DNA of 64,000 nt from Thermohalobaculum sp039030915. Lineage in GTDB: Bacteria; Pseudomonadota; Alphaproteobacteria; Rhodobacterales; Rhodobacteraceae. A program made the translations under genes and the position numbers. The stretch covers positions 45,194 through 109,193 of the forward strand of contig JBCCDG010000001.1 in assembly GCA_039030915.1 (NCBI GenBank), written 5' to 3'. The notes below the pieces were generated by a model. That model ran no database searches and was not told the DNA's origin. It saw nothing but the letters and a program-made list of their open reading frames with translations. Below are positions 43,565 to 52,749 of the stretch, one piece after another (within the stretch, counting starts at the first letter, position 1; each line of letters starts with the position of its first letter).

Positions 43565-45545
43565 GCGCACCAAGCGGCAGGAGCCGCCCGACGAGGGGCT
43601 GCCCGCGCGCCGGCTGAGCCGCCGGGCGCTCCTGCTCTTCGCAGCGCAGATCGGCGTGGCAGGCGGCCTGGCCTGGCGCATGCGGCAGCTCCAGATCGAG
43701 GAGGCGGAGCATTACCGCACGCTCGCCGAGGAGAACCGCATCAATCTCCGCCTCATCGCCCCAGCCCGCGCCGAGATCTTCGACCGCAACGGCATCCCGC
43801 TTGCGGTCAACCGGCAGAATTACCGTGTCGTCATGGTGCGCGAGCAGGCGGGCGACGCGGAAGCGGTGCTCGACCGGCTCGGCGTGATCGTTGATCTGCC
43901 AGAGCATCAACGCGCCCGCGCCCTCAAGGAGATGCGCCAGAAGCCCGGCTTCGTGCCCGTGCCCGTCGCCGAGCATCTGAGCTGGCAGGACTTCGCCGCC
44001 GTCAACGCCAACGCCCCCGCCCTGCCCGGCGTGGTGCCGGAGGTCGGTCTATCCCGGCACTATCCGGTCGGCCCGGAGATCGCGCATGTGGTCGGCTATG
44101 TGGGCCGCGTGACCGAGCGCGACCTCGACGATCCCACGGACCGTGACCCCATCCTGCAGGTGCCCGAGTTCCAGATCGGCAAGGACGGGCTCGAGCGCGC
44201 CGTGGAACGGGAGCTGCGCGGCTCCGCCGGTACCCGCCACATCGAAGTGAACGCCTATGGCCGCGTCATCCGGGAGATCGGTCGGGAGGAAGGCAAGGCC
44301 GGCGCGGACCTGCATCTTACGCTCGACCTCGACCTTCAGCGCTATGTCCATGCCCGGCTCGGCGAGGAAAGTGCGGCCGTCGTCGTGATGGATGCGCAGA
44401 ACGGAGATCTCCTGGCGCTCGGTTCAAACCCCACCTTCGAGCCCAACCTCTTCGTCACCGGCATCAGCCATGCCGACTACAACCGCTATCTCGGCGACGA
44501 TCACCGCCCGCTCCACAACAAATGGGCGAGCGGCATGTATCCGCCGGGCTCTACCTTCAAGATGGTCGTGGCGCTCGCTGCGCTCGAAGCCGGCGTCGTC
44601 GGGCGCGGCGACACCTTCTTCTGCAATGGCGGGCTCAAGCTCGGGAACAGACGCTTTCACTGCTGGAAGCGCGGTGGGCACGGCCACATGGCGGTGGTCC
44701 CCAGCCTCGCGCAGTCCTGCGACGTCTACTATTACGAGATTGCCAAGCGCGTCGGCATCGAGCGCATCGCCGCGATGTCCAACCGTCTGGGGCTCGGCGT
44801 CGAATTCGACCTGCCGAACCCCGCGATCAAGAGCGGCCTGATCCCGACCAAGGACTGGAAGCGCGCGGCCTACGATCAGGGCTGGCAGGTGGGCGATACC
44901 CTCAATTCCGGCATCGGCCAGGGCTTCGTGCTCGCCACACCGCTGCAACTCGCCGTCATGACCGCGCGCATCGCAACGGGCCGTGCCGTAGTCCCGCGGC
45001 TGGTCCGCGCCCGCGCAGGCCTGCCCATCGGCGTGCCGGAGCCGGAGACGCTCGGCCTCAACCGCCGCCACCTCGCCGCTGTGCGCACGGGCATGTTCGA
45101 GGTGGTCAACGGCCGGCGTGGCACGGCGCGGCGCTCGCGCATCATCGACGACGATTTCACGATGGCGGGCAAGACCGGGACCAGCCAGGTGCGCAACATC
45201 ACTGCAGCCGAGCGGGCGCGCGGCGTCTTCCGCAACGAAGACCTGCCCTGGCACCGGCGGGACCACGCGCTTTTCGTGGCCTACGCGCCCGTCGAGAACC
45301 CGCGCTATGCCATTGCCGTCATCGTCGAGCATGGCGGCGGCGGCTCCAAGGCCGCGGCCCCCGTGGCGCGCGACATCCTCATGTACGCCCATTACCGCGC
45401 CGACGTGCCCCGGTCGGCCTATGCGCCGGGGCAGGCGCCGGAGCAACCTATCGTGCCGCCCGCCCCGCGCCCCGATGGCCCGCCGGAGGATTGGCGCCCG
45501 CTCGGCGACGACGCCCAACCCGCGGCGGCTAGGGTTCGCACCTGA
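43554..45545 (+). CDS. mrdA: Penicillin-binding protein 2, elongasome transpeptidase
   Basis: PBP2 crosslinks peptidoglycan during rod growth with RodA. The 663-residue protein has one N-terminal membrane span (ALLLFAAQIGVAGGLAWRM), a dimerisation domain with RAEIFDRNGIPLAVN, and the transpeptidase domain: active Ser333 in STFK, the SCD triad, and Lys540 in KTGTS. The C-terminal 60 residues are Pro/Ala-rich. The open frame extends 36 codons upstream inside mreD; ATG 43554 follows GGGAGG. Confidence 0.95.
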   Translation: MALRRTKRQEPPDEGLPARRLSRRALLLFAAQIGVAGGLAWRMRQLQIEEAEHYRTLAEENRINLRLIAPARAEIFDRNGIPLAVNRQNYRVVMVREQAGDAEAVLDRLGVIVDLPEHQRARALKEMRQKPGFVPVPVAEHLSWQDFAAVNANAPALPGVVPEVGLSRHYPVGPEIAHVVGYVGRVTERDLDDPTDRDPILQVPEFQIGKDGLERAVERELRGSAGTRHIEVNAYGRVIREIGREEGKAGADLHLTLDLDLQRYVHARLGEESAAVVVMDAQNGDLLALGSNPTFEPNLFVTGISHADYNRYLGDDHRPLHNKWASGMYPPGSTFKMVVALAALEAGVVGRGDTFFCNGGLKLGNRRFHCWKRGGHGHMAVVPSLAQSCDVYYYEIAKRVGIERIAAMSNRLGLGVEFDLPNPAIKSGLIPTKDWKRAAYDQGWQVGDTLNSGIGQGFVLATPLQLAVMTARIATGRAVVPRLVRARAGLPIGVPEPETLGLNRRHLAAVRTGMFEVVNGRRGTARRSRIIDDDFTMAGKTGTSQVRNITAAERARGVFRNEDLPWHRRDHALFVAYAPVENPRYAIAVIVEHGGGGSKAAAPVARDILMYAHYRADVPRSAYAPGQAPEQPIVPPAPRPDGPPEDWRPLGDDAQPAAARVRT

Positions 45546-46708
45546 TGGCGGAGACCTTCCGACGCCCCGCGGGCATGCCGACGCCCGGCGCACAGCCGAC
45601 GTCGCCAGGTCTAGGCGCCAAGCTCCTCAGGCTCGACTGGGGACTGATGCTCGTCGTCACCGCCATCGCGGCGGCCGGCTTCCTGATGCTCTACTCCGTC
45701 GCGGGCGGTGCGTTGGAGCCCTGGGCGTCCCGGCAGATGACGCGTTTCGCCGTCGGTCTCGGGCTGATGCTGGTCATCGCGCTCGTCGACATCCGCGTCT
45801 GGCGCTTCGCTTCGCCCTTTGCATATGGCGGGGCCTTCGCCCTCCTCATCGCGGTCGAGTTCGTGGGCGTCACCGGCATGGGCGCGACGCGCTGGATCCA
45901 GATCGGGCCGCTGCAGCTCCAACCCTCCGAGCTCATGAAGATCGGGCTCGTGATGGCGCTCGCGCGGTATTATGACTGGCTGGGGCCGCACCGGGTCAGC
46001 CACCCGCTTTGGCTCATCCCGCCCTGCCTCCTGATCCTTCTGCCCATGGCGCTTGTGCTCAAGCAGCCCGATCTCGGCACGGCGCTTCTCCTCGGGCTCG
46101 GCGGCGCCGTGGTGCTCTTCCTCGCCGGCGTCTCCTTCTGGTATTTCGCCGCCGTGGGCGCAGCGGGCGCCGGGGCGATCTATGCCGTCATGGCCTCGCG
46201 GGGTACCGAGCATCAGATCCTGAAGGACTATCAGTATCGCCGGATCGAGACCTTCCTTAACCCCGAAGCCGATCCCCTGGGCGCGGGCTACCACATCACG
46301 CAGTCCAAGATCGCGATGGGATCGGGCGGTCTCGAGGGGCGTGGCTTCATGCAAGGGACGCAGAGCCGGCTCAACTTCCTGCCCGAGAAGCACACAGACT
46401 TCATCTTCACCACGTTGTCGGAGGAGTTTGGCTTCATCGGCTCCTTCTCGCTTCTCTCGCTCTACGGGCTGGTGGCCCTCCTCTGCATCATAAGCTGCAT
46501 GCGCAACCGCTACCGCTTCGGCGCGCTCCTCGCGGGCGGCCTCGGGGCGGCCTTCTTCTTCTACTGGGCGGTCAACATGGCCATGGTGATGGGGCTCATC
46601 CCCGTCGTCGGCGTGCCACTGCCGCTTGTCAGCTATGGCGGCTCGGCGATGCTCGTCCTCTGCATTGCCTTCGGCCTCATCCAGTCCGCCCATGTCCACA
46701 GGCGTTAG
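45545..46708 (+). CDS. mrdB: Rod-shape protein RodA, peptidoglycan polymerase
   Basis: RodA (MrdB) is the SEDS-family glycosyltransferase that polymerises lipid II. The 387-residue protein has about ten membrane segments and the SEDS signatures IQIGPLQLQPSELMKIGLVM, QPDLGTALLL, LPEKHTDFIFTTLSEEFGFI and GGSAMLVLCIAFGL. Its ATG overlaps the mrdA stop by one base. Also called rodA. Confidence 0.96.
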   Translation: MAETFRRPAGMPTPGAQPTSPGLGAKLLRLDWGLMLVVTAIAAAGFLMLYSVAGGALEPWASRQMTRFAVGLGLMLVIALVDIRVWRFASPFAYGGAFALLIAVEFVGVTGMGATRWIQIGPLQLQPSELMKIGLVMALARYYDWLGPHRVSHPLWLIPPCLLILLPMALVLKQPDLGTALLLGLGGAVVLFLAGVSFWYFAAVGAAGAGAIYAVMASRGTEHQILKDYQYRRIETFLNPEADPLGAGYHITQSKIAMGSGGLEGRGFMQGTQSRLNFLPEKHTDFIFTTLSEEFGFIGSFSLLSLYGLVALLCIISCMRNRYRFGALLAGGLGAAFFFYWAVNMAMVMGLIPVVGVPLPLVSYGGSAMLVLCIAFGLIQSAHVHRR

Positions 46709-46711
46709 ATC

Positions 46712-47665
46712 ATGACCAAAACCCCCACCGTCCTTTTCGCCGGCAAGCCCGCGAACCGCGAGACTTATCGACGTGAGCTCGCGCGCGCCGCCGAGGAGGC
46801 CGGTCAGCCGATCCACATCTTCGTAGATCCAACGGAGGTCGACCGCGCCGAGGTCGACTATCTGGTCTTCAACGCCAAGGGGCCCCTCAAGGAGTTCGCG
46901 GGCTTTACGCGTCTCAAGGCGATGCTCAGCCTCTGGGCGGGGGTAGATGAGATCCTGAAGCTGCCACTGCCCGATGACGTGCCGCTCCTGCGCATGGTCG
47001 AGGACGGGCTGACGCTCGGCATGCTCGACTATGTGACGGGCCACGTGCTCCGCCACCATCTCGGCATCGACCAGCATATCGGCACGGGCGCGGACATGCC
47101 GTGGTCCGCCGTCTTCCCGCCGCTCGCCCGCGAGCGACGGGTGACGGTGCTTGGGCTCGGTGAGCTCGGCGCAGCCTGCGCGGAGCGTCTCGCCCTCAAC
47201 GGTTTCGCCGTGCGCGGCTGGGCGCGAAGCCCGAAGGACGTGCCGGGCGTCACTGCTTTCGCCGGTCCCGAGGGCCTCGGCCCGGCGCTTGACGGCGCGG
47301 AGATCGTCGTCCTTCTCCTGCCCGACACGCCCGCGACAAATCACATCCTCGATGCCGCCGCCATCGCCCGCCTCGCGCCGGGTGCCTTCGTCGTCAATCC
47401 GGGCCGGGGCCCGCTGATCGACGACGACGCGCTCCTCGCCGCGCTCGATGCGGGCCGGCTCGCCCATGCGACGCTCGACGTCTTCGATGTCGAACCCCTG
47501 CCCGCGGACCATCCCTTCTGGAGCCATCCTAAGGTGACGGTGACGCCCCACATCGCCTCGGCCACACGCCCGGCGACAGCAGCGGAGGCGATCCTACGAC
47601 AGATTCTGCGTGGCGAGCGCGGAGAGCCATTTCTTCACGTTGTGCGGCGCACCCTAGGCTACTAG
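46712..47665 (+). CDS. D-2-hydroxyacid dehydrogenase, GhrA-like
   Basis: A 317-residue NAD(P)-dependent dehydrogenase resembling glyoxylate/hydroxypyruvate reductase A. The nucleotide fold has VLGLGELGAACAERLALNG; the active-site Arg, Glu and His are in VNPGRGPLID, DVFDVEPLP and VTPHIASATRP. The start lies 3 bp after mrdB, so it may be cotranscribed with the shape genes, though its substrate has no evident link to the wall. Confidence 0.88.
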   Translation: MTKTPTVLFAGKPANRETYRRELARAAEEAGQPIHIFVDPTEVDRAEVDYLVFNAKGPLKEFAGFTRLKAMLSLWAGVDEILKLPLPDDVPLLRMVEDGLTLGMLDYVTGHVLRHHLGIDQHIGTGADMPWSAVFPPLARERRVTVLGLGELGAACAERLALNGFAVRGWARSPKDVPGVTAFAGPEGLGPALDGAEIVVLLLPDTPATNHILDAAAIARLAPGAFVVNPGRGPLIDDDALLAALDAGRLAHATLDVFDVEPLPADHPFWSHPKVTVTPHIASATRPATAAEAILRQILRGERGEPFLHVVRRTLGY

Positions 47666-47758
47666 GTTCACCGATGTTTCATGGGGGAGCCGGCGCAGCC
47701 TGTGCCAGTCGCGGGATCGGGCGGTCGTACAACAGCGTGAGAGAGCGGGGCGCCGCAC

Positions 47759-48517
47759 ATGTCAGCGAAGCCTGAGCGCGAAAAACAGAAGCGCCGTCGC
47801 CGCGTCTCGATCTGGCAGCGGGCGCGCAACAATTTCCTGACCGGTATCGTCGTCGTCGCCCCCGTCGTCGTGACCCTCTGGCTGACATGGAACACGATCT
47901 CCTTCGTCGACAGCGAAGTGATGCCGCTTGTCCCGGCACCCTACCACCCGCGCACCTGGGTCGGGATCGACGTGCCGGGCTATGGCGTGCTCGTCTTCCT
48001 GACCTTCACTGTCATCGTCGGCTGGTTCGCCAAGAAGGTCTTCGGTCGCCAGTTCATCCTGTTCGGCGAAGCGATCGTCGGGCGGACGCCGGTGGTACGC
48101 TCGATCTACAATGCGCTTAAGCAGCTCGTGGAGACGGTGCTCTCCCAGTCCAAGAGCTCGTTCCAGAAGGCGTGCCTCGTCGAGTATCCGCGCCGCGGCG
48201 TCTGGGCCGTGGCCTTCATCTCCACGCAGGCGCGGGGCGAGATCCCGGAGGCCGCCAATGTTGGCCACCTCGTCAGCGTGTTCCTTCCGACGACGCCCAA
48301 CCCGACCTCGGGCTTCCTCCTCTTCGTGCCGGAGGAGGACGTGATACCGCTCGACATGAGCATCGAGGACGCGGCCAAGCTCGTCATCTCCGCCGGCCTC
48401 GTGATTCCACCGACCAAGGAAGAGCTCCTCGCCCGCTCGGAGGAGGTGCAGGCCCGTCGCGAACACTACGCGGAATTGCTCGCCCCACGCGAAGGTGAGG
48501 ACAAGGACAGACACTGA
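47759..48517 (+). CDS. DUF502 membrane protein, 252 aa
   Basis: Two membrane segments (NFLTGIVVVAPVVVTLWLTW and YGVLVFLTFTVIVGWFAKKV) precede the conserved DUF502 core, which has GEAIVGRTPVVRSIYNALKQ, FQKACLVEYPRRGVWAVAFI and FLPTTPNPTSGFLLFVPEED. A charged C-terminal tail follows. The family function is unknown. It is the last plus-strand gene before a convergent junction with recQ. Confidence 0.9.
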   Translation: MSAKPEREKQKRRRRVSIWQRARNNFLTGIVVVAPVVVTLWLTWNTISFVDSEVMPLVPAPYHPRTWVGIDVPGYGVLVFLTFTVIVGWFAKKVFGRQFILFGEAIVGRTPVVRSIYNALKQLVETVLSQSKSSFQKACLVEYPRRGVWAVAFISTQARGEIPEAANVGHLVSVFLPTTPNPTSGFLLFVPEEDVIPLDMSIEDAAKLVISAGLVIPPTKEELLARSEEVQARREHYAELLAPREGEDKDRH

Positions 48518-48523
48518 GCCCGA

Positions 48524-48541
48524 GGAGGGCGATCGCCCTCC
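48524..48541. repeat. Perfect 18-bp palindrome between DUF502 gene and recQ
   Basis: GGAGGGCGATCGCCCTCC is a perfect palindrome 7 bp after the DUF502 stop codon. It has no T-run; it may be a weak terminator or protein site. Confidence 0.35.
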
Positions 48542-48715
48542 CCGTCCAAGGGCCAAGACCTCCTGACCGGGCATCTCTAGGGTGCACTGTCCAACCGTGA
48601 CGACAGACGCGCCCGGGCGCCGTTAGTCAGATCCGCGTGCCTGTGAGAGCGCTATGCCCGGCACCCATCTCGATCCGGCATGCCCATCCCCGTCCTTGCA
48701 TTGTCGAGCCGGGCG

Positions 48716-50554
48716 TTAGCGGTGCGTTCGGATCACTTCCAGAAAGGTCTCCCCGAAGGTTGCGAGCTTGACGCGGCCGACGCCATGGACCTCGGCCATC
48801 TCCTCGAGTGTCCCGGGCCGGGCCTCGGCGAGGGCGATGAGGGTGCGGTCGGGAAATATGTGATAGGGTGGAACACCGGCGTCGGCGGCCAGGCTGCGGC
48901 GGAGCGTGCGCATCGCCTCGAAGAGCGGCGCGTCGTCCTCGGCAAGAACCGGCTTCGGCGTTCTGGCACCGCCACCCCCGCCCCCGCCGCCTGACTTCCA
49001 CGTAGCCTCGGCAGGGCGAAGGATCACGCCGCGGGTGCCCTTCAGCACCTGCCAACCGTCCTGCGTCACGTACCACGCCCCGTGCCGCTCGCCGTCGATG
49101 CCGCAGAGGCCCTGAGCATAGAGTTGGCGGAGCCAGCCCTTCCACGCGCCGTCCGACCATTTCTGGCCCACGCCGAAGGTCTTGAGCCGGTCGTGACCGA
49201 GGCGGCGAATGCGCTCGTCCTCCACCCCGCGCAGGATCGCCACCACATGGCCCATGCCAAAGCGCTCGCCGGAGCGCAGCATCGCCGAAAGCGCCATCTG
49301 CGCGGGCTCCGTCCCATCGATGGTTGCGGGCGGACGGCGGCAGTTGTCGCAGTTTCCGCAAGGCTCCGCGTCGTCCCCGAAATAGGCGAGCAGCGGCACG
49401 CGGCGGCAGGCAGGCGTCTCCGCCAGCGCCAACAGAGCATTGAGCCGCGCATGATCCGCCCGCTTGCGGTCCTCCGGCGCGTCGGTCTCGTCGATGCGGG
49501 CGCGCGCGAGTCGGATATCGTCGAGCCCGTAGAAGCACGCCGTCTCCGCCGCCAGCCCGTCCCGCCCCGCTCGTCCGATCTCCTGGTAGTAGCTCTCGAT
49601 CGACTTCGGCAGATCCGCCTCGACCACGAAGCGGACATCCGGCTTGTCGACGCCCATGCCGAAGGCGACGGTCGCGACCATCACCATGTCGTCCGCCCTG
49701 GTGAAGGCGCGCTGGCGCGCCTCCCGCATCTCGGGATCGAGGCCTGCGTGATAGGCCTGCGCCGGGAGGCCTGCGCGCACCAGCGCATCCGCCAGCTTCT
49801 CCGTCCGATTGCGGGTGGCGGCATAGACGATACCGCATTGACCGCGCCGGGCGGCCACGAAATCGGTGATCTGCCGGTCGCCGCCTTGTTTCGGCTCGAA
49901 GGCGAGAAAGAGGTTCGGCCGGTCGAAGCCGCGCAGAAAGACGCGCGGGCTGCGTCCTGGGAAGAGCCGGGCCACAATCTCGCGCCGCGTCTCCTCATCC
50001 GCCGTCGCCGTATAGGCGCCGACAGGCACGCCCAGCGTCTCCGCCAGCGGGCCAAGCCGCAGATAGTCGGGTCGGAAGTCGTGACCCCACTGGCTGATGC
50101 AATGTGCCTCGTCGACCGCAAGGCGCCGGATCGGCAGGCGCTGGAGAAAAGCGCAAAAGCGCTCGTTCGCCAGCCGCTCTGGTGCCACGTAGAGAAGGCG
50201 GAGCCTGCCCGCCTCGATGGCCTCGAAGATTCGCTCCCGCTCGTCATCCGGCGTGCCCGCGGTGAAAGCACCCGCCTCCACGCCCGCTGCACGGAGCGCG
50301 CTCACCTGATCCTCCATGAGCGCCACGAGCGGGGAGACGACGAGGGTAAGCCCACCCGCCGCGATCGCCGGAAGCTGATAGCAGAGGGATTTGCCGCCCC
50401 CCGTCGGCATGATGGCCAGAACGTCCTCGCGCGCCATCATCGCCTCGACGATCTCCTGCTGGCCCGGGCGATAGCCCTCGAACCCGAAGACCTCGCGAAG
50501 GACGAGGTCGGCCGGGGAGCCTGCGGGATCGGCCAGCAAGGCGGGCTCGCTCAT
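48716..50554 (-). CDS. recQ: ATP-dependent DNA helicase RecQ
   Basis: RecQ unwinds DNA 3' to 5' in repair. The 612-residue protein has Walker A TGGGKS (51-56), DEAH (148-151), MGVDKPDVRFV, the zinc site (CRRVPLLAYFGDDAEPCGNC), a winged-helix region, a run of glycines (about residue 520), and a C-terminal HRDC domain ending VIRTHR. Start ATG 50554 follows GGAGG and overlaps the stop of the peptide-binding protein gene (ATGA), an unusual partner for recQ. Confidence 0.96.
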   Translation of the reverse strand: MSEPALLADPAGSPADLVLREVFGFEGYRPGQQEIVEAMMAREDVLAIMPTGGGKSLCYQLPAIAAGGLTLVVSPLVALMEDQVSALRAAGVEAGAFTAGTPDDERERIFEAIEAGRLRLLYVAPERLANERFCAFLQRLPIRRLAVDEAHCISQWGHDFRPDYLRLGPLAETLGVPVGAYTATADEETRREIVARLFPGRSPRVFLRGFDRPNLFLAFEPKQGGDRQITDFVAARRGQCGIVYAATRNRTEKLADALVRAGLPAQAYHAGLDPEMREARQRAFTRADDMVMVATVAFGMGVDKPDVRFVVEADLPKSIESYYQEIGRAGRDGLAAETACFYGLDDIRLARARIDETDAPEDRKRADHARLNALLALAETPACRRVPLLAYFGDDAEPCGNCDNCRRPPATIDGTEPAQMALSAMLRSGERFGMGHVVAILRGVEDERIRRLGHDRLKTFGVGQKWSDGAWKGWLRQLYAQGLCGIDGERHGAWYVTQDGWQVLKGTRGVILRPAEATWKSGGGGGGGGARTPKPVLAEDDAPLFEAMRTLRRSLAADAGVPPYHIFPDRTLIALAEARPGTLEEMAEVHGVGRVKLATFGETFLEVIRTHR

Positions 50555-52536
50555 TCCGCATCCTCCCGCCACCAGACGCCAGGGCCCGACCACCAGCCGA
50601 ACCAGCCGTAGAGCGAGCGCTCCCCCACCTGCCAATCAGGGTGGCGCAGCCCCGCATCATGCACGATCCGGTCGTTGGGCAGCACACCGAAGGGGACGAC
50701 ATAGAGCCCGGCAGTAAGGAGGTAGTCGAGCCGGCGGGCAGCGGCGCGGAAGCCGGCGGCGTCCTTCTCCACCAGCAGCGCCTCGATGGCCGCATCCACG
50801 GCCGGATCCGCCACGCCCATATAGTTGCGCGTCCCCGGTATCTCGCGCCCGTCCGAGCCGAAATAGTAGCGCTGCTCGGTTCCGGGGGAGAGCGACATGA
50901 CCCAGCGATGCACGGTGATGTCATAGTCGTAGTCTTGCCTGCGCTGCGCGAACTGCGCGGCATCGACCCGCCGGATGTCGAGCCCGACCCCTAGAGGGCG
51001 GAGCGTATCGGCCCAGAGACCGGCCAGCGTCTCATGCTCCGTGCTCTGGATCAGCACGCCCAGCGTCAATGGCTTTCCGTCCGGGCCAAGACGTTTGCCA
51101 TCCTTTACTGGCATACCGGCGGCCTCGAGGAGCTTCGCCGCCTCGCGCAGGAGGCGCCGATCCCTGCCGGAGCCGTCGGAGACGGGCCAGACGATCGTCG
51201 CCTGCCGCGCGGGCCCGGCAGGCGCCTCCTCCGCCTCGGCCTCCGCTGCCGGCTCCGCCGCCCGGCGAGACGATGACGCCTGCGCACGAAGCGACAGCGT
51301 ATGCTCCGCGATCGCGCTCGGTGCCGTTGGTGCCAGTGCCGCCATCGCGCCCGTGTCCGCGCTGTCCGCCACCGGCCCGTCCGGCGCATCCCAGGCCAGC
51401 GGTGAGCCGCCGAAATAGCTGGTGATCCGCGTATAGCCGCCGCCGTAGAGGCGCTGGTTGATCCACGCCCAGTCGAAGGCGAGGCCGAGCGCGCGGCGCA
51501 CGCGGATATCGTCGAGCGGCGCACGGCGCGTGTTGAACACGAAGCCATACATGCCCGAGGGGCGGCTATGGGCGATCTCGCTCCGCGTCAGGCGCCCATC
51601 CACCGCTGCAGGAAAGTCATAGCCCTCGACCCAGCGCACCGGGTCGCTGTCGGCCTGCATATCGACCGCCCCCGCCGTCACCGCCTGCCAGAGCGCGTCG
51701 GATGAGCGGTAGTACTCGTAGCGGACCTCGTCGAAATTGTTGAGGCCGCGATTGATCGGCAGCCCCTGCCCCCACCAGTCCGGATCGCGGCGGAAGGTGA
51801 TGCTGCGCCCCGCCTCCATCTCACCGACAACGTAAGGCCCCGACCCGATCAGTGGCTCGAGCGGCGCGTCGCCGAGCCCGCGCCCCTCGAACTGGGCTTT
51901 CTTGAGGACGGGGCGCAGGCCGAGGATAAGTGGCAGCTCCCGGTTGGGCTCGGTGAAGACAATCCGCACGCCGCGCTCGCCCACAGGCTCGATCGAGGCA
52001 GCCTGGCTCCACGCCGCGTCGTAGCGAGGGTGCCCCTCGGCCGCGAGCGTCTCGAAGGACCAGATGACATCCTCGACCGTGACCGGGCTCCCGTCGGAAA
52101 ACCGCGCGGCCGGGTCCAGCACGAAGGTCACGCCGCTGCGGTCCTCCGGCACCTCCACGCTTTCGGCAAGGCTCGCGTAAAGCGTGAAGGGCTCCGCGTA
52201 ACTCCTTGCCAGCATTGATTCGAACATGTGTGAAGACAATGCCCAGGGCGCCGCCCCCTTGAGCACGAAAGGATTGAGGCTGTCGAAGCTGCCGAACTCC
52301 GCAAAGGTCACGCGGCCGCCTTTCGGCGCCTCGGGGTTCACATAAGGCAGCGCGTCGAAGTCTTCGGGCAGCGCCGGTGCTCCGTGCATGGCGATGCCGT
52401 GAGCCGGATCGGCCCCGGCAGGCGTGCTGAGGATCAATGCGTGCAGTAGCGCTGGAATCCAAAATCCTTGGAGACAACGGAATTTGCACAGTTTTCGTGA
52501 TCCTCGGCGCAAATGGCTCTTGTCGCTCTCGGCCAC
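50551..52536 (-). CDS. ABC transporter periplasmic peptide-binding protein (family 5, YejA-like)
   Basis: A solute-binding protein for peptide uptake, like YejA or DppA. It has a late signal sequence (GFWIPALLHALILSTPAGAD), the N-terminal lobe with HGIAMHGAPALPEDFDALPY and the family-5 core GSGPYVVGEMEAGRSITFRR. A roughly 55-residue Ala/Glu-rich segment (51202-51372) is inserted in the usual YejA core. No permease or ATPase genes are adjacent. The start is uncertain: GTG 52536 has AGGAG eleven bases upstream and is used; TTG 52512 and GTG 52599 are alternatives. Confidence 0.85.
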   Translation of the reverse strand: MAESDKSHLRRGSRKLCKFRCLQGFWIPALLHALILSTPAGADPAHGIAMHGAPALPEDFDALPYVNPEAPKGGRVTFAEFGSFDSLNPFVLKGAAPWALSSHMFESMLARSYAEPFTLYASLAESVEVPEDRSGVTFVLDPAARFSDGSPVTVEDVIWSFETLAAEGHPRYDAAWSQAASIEPVGERGVRIVFTEPNRELPLILGLRPVLKKAQFEGRGLGDAPLEPLIGSGPYVVGEMEAGRSITFRRDPDWWGQGLPINRGLNNFDEVRYEYYRSSDALWQAVTAGAVDMQADSDPVRWVEGYDFPAAVDGRLTRSEIAHSRPSGMYGFVFNTRRAPLDDIRVRRALGLAFDWAWINQRLYGGGYTRITSYFGGSPLAWDAPDGPVADSADTGAMAALAPTAPSAIAEHTLSLRAQASSSRRAAEPAAEAEAEEAPAGPARQATIVWPVSDGSGRDRRLLREAAKLLEAAGMPVKDGKRLGPDGKPLTLGVLIQSTEHETLAGLWADTLRPLGVGLDIRRVDAAQFAQRRQDYDYDITVHRWVMSLSPGTEQRYYFGSDGREIPGTRNYMGVADPAVDAAIEALLVEKDAAGFRAAARRLDYLLTAGLYVVPFGVLPNDRIVHDAGLRHPDWQVGERSLYGWFGWWSGPGVWWREDAE

Positions 52537-52549
52537 TTTGCAGTATGCT
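52520..52549 (+). promoter_or_regulatory. Putative promoter of the small RNA
   Basis: TTGTCG (52520-52525), 18 bp, TATGCT (52544-52549) would start plus-strand transcription near 52556. It overlaps the 5' end of the divergent peptide-binding protein gene. Confidence 0.45.
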
Positions 52550-52555
52550 CCTGTC

Positions 52556-52634
52556 ACTGCTCGATAGGTTTCTAGCCTGTATGAAACCTGCCTCAACACC
52601 TGACGCGCCCCCTAGTGGGGCGCTTTTTTTTTTT
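52556..52634 (+). ncRNA. Candidate small RNA, about 79 nt
   Basis: No plus-strand gene precedes the strong terminator at 52605-52634 for 4 kb, so the transcript it ends is probably a small RNA. The interval folds as a first hairpin AGGTTTC/GAAACCT with a 10-base loop (52566-52589), a 15-base single-stranded linker, and the terminator hairpin with 11 T. This is the usual shape of an Hfq-bound regulatory RNA, and hfq is present in the window. Family unknown; the 5' end is inferred from the promoter match. Confidence 0.6.
52605..52634 (+). terminator. Strong Rho-independent terminator with 11-T run
   Basis: Stem GCGCCCC/GGGGCGC (7 bp), 5-base loop CTAGT, then 11 consecutive T (52624-52634). T-run on the plus strand only. 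Confidence 0.9.
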
Positions 52635-52749
52635 ACCGACCCCCGCAGGCCCTCGTCAGCGTGAGCGCTAGGCTTATGGTGCGCCGCACCGGGGCCTGCC
52701 GTCTCTGGTAGGAGTGCCCGAGTCGCGCCACAAGATAAAGGGGTTCATC

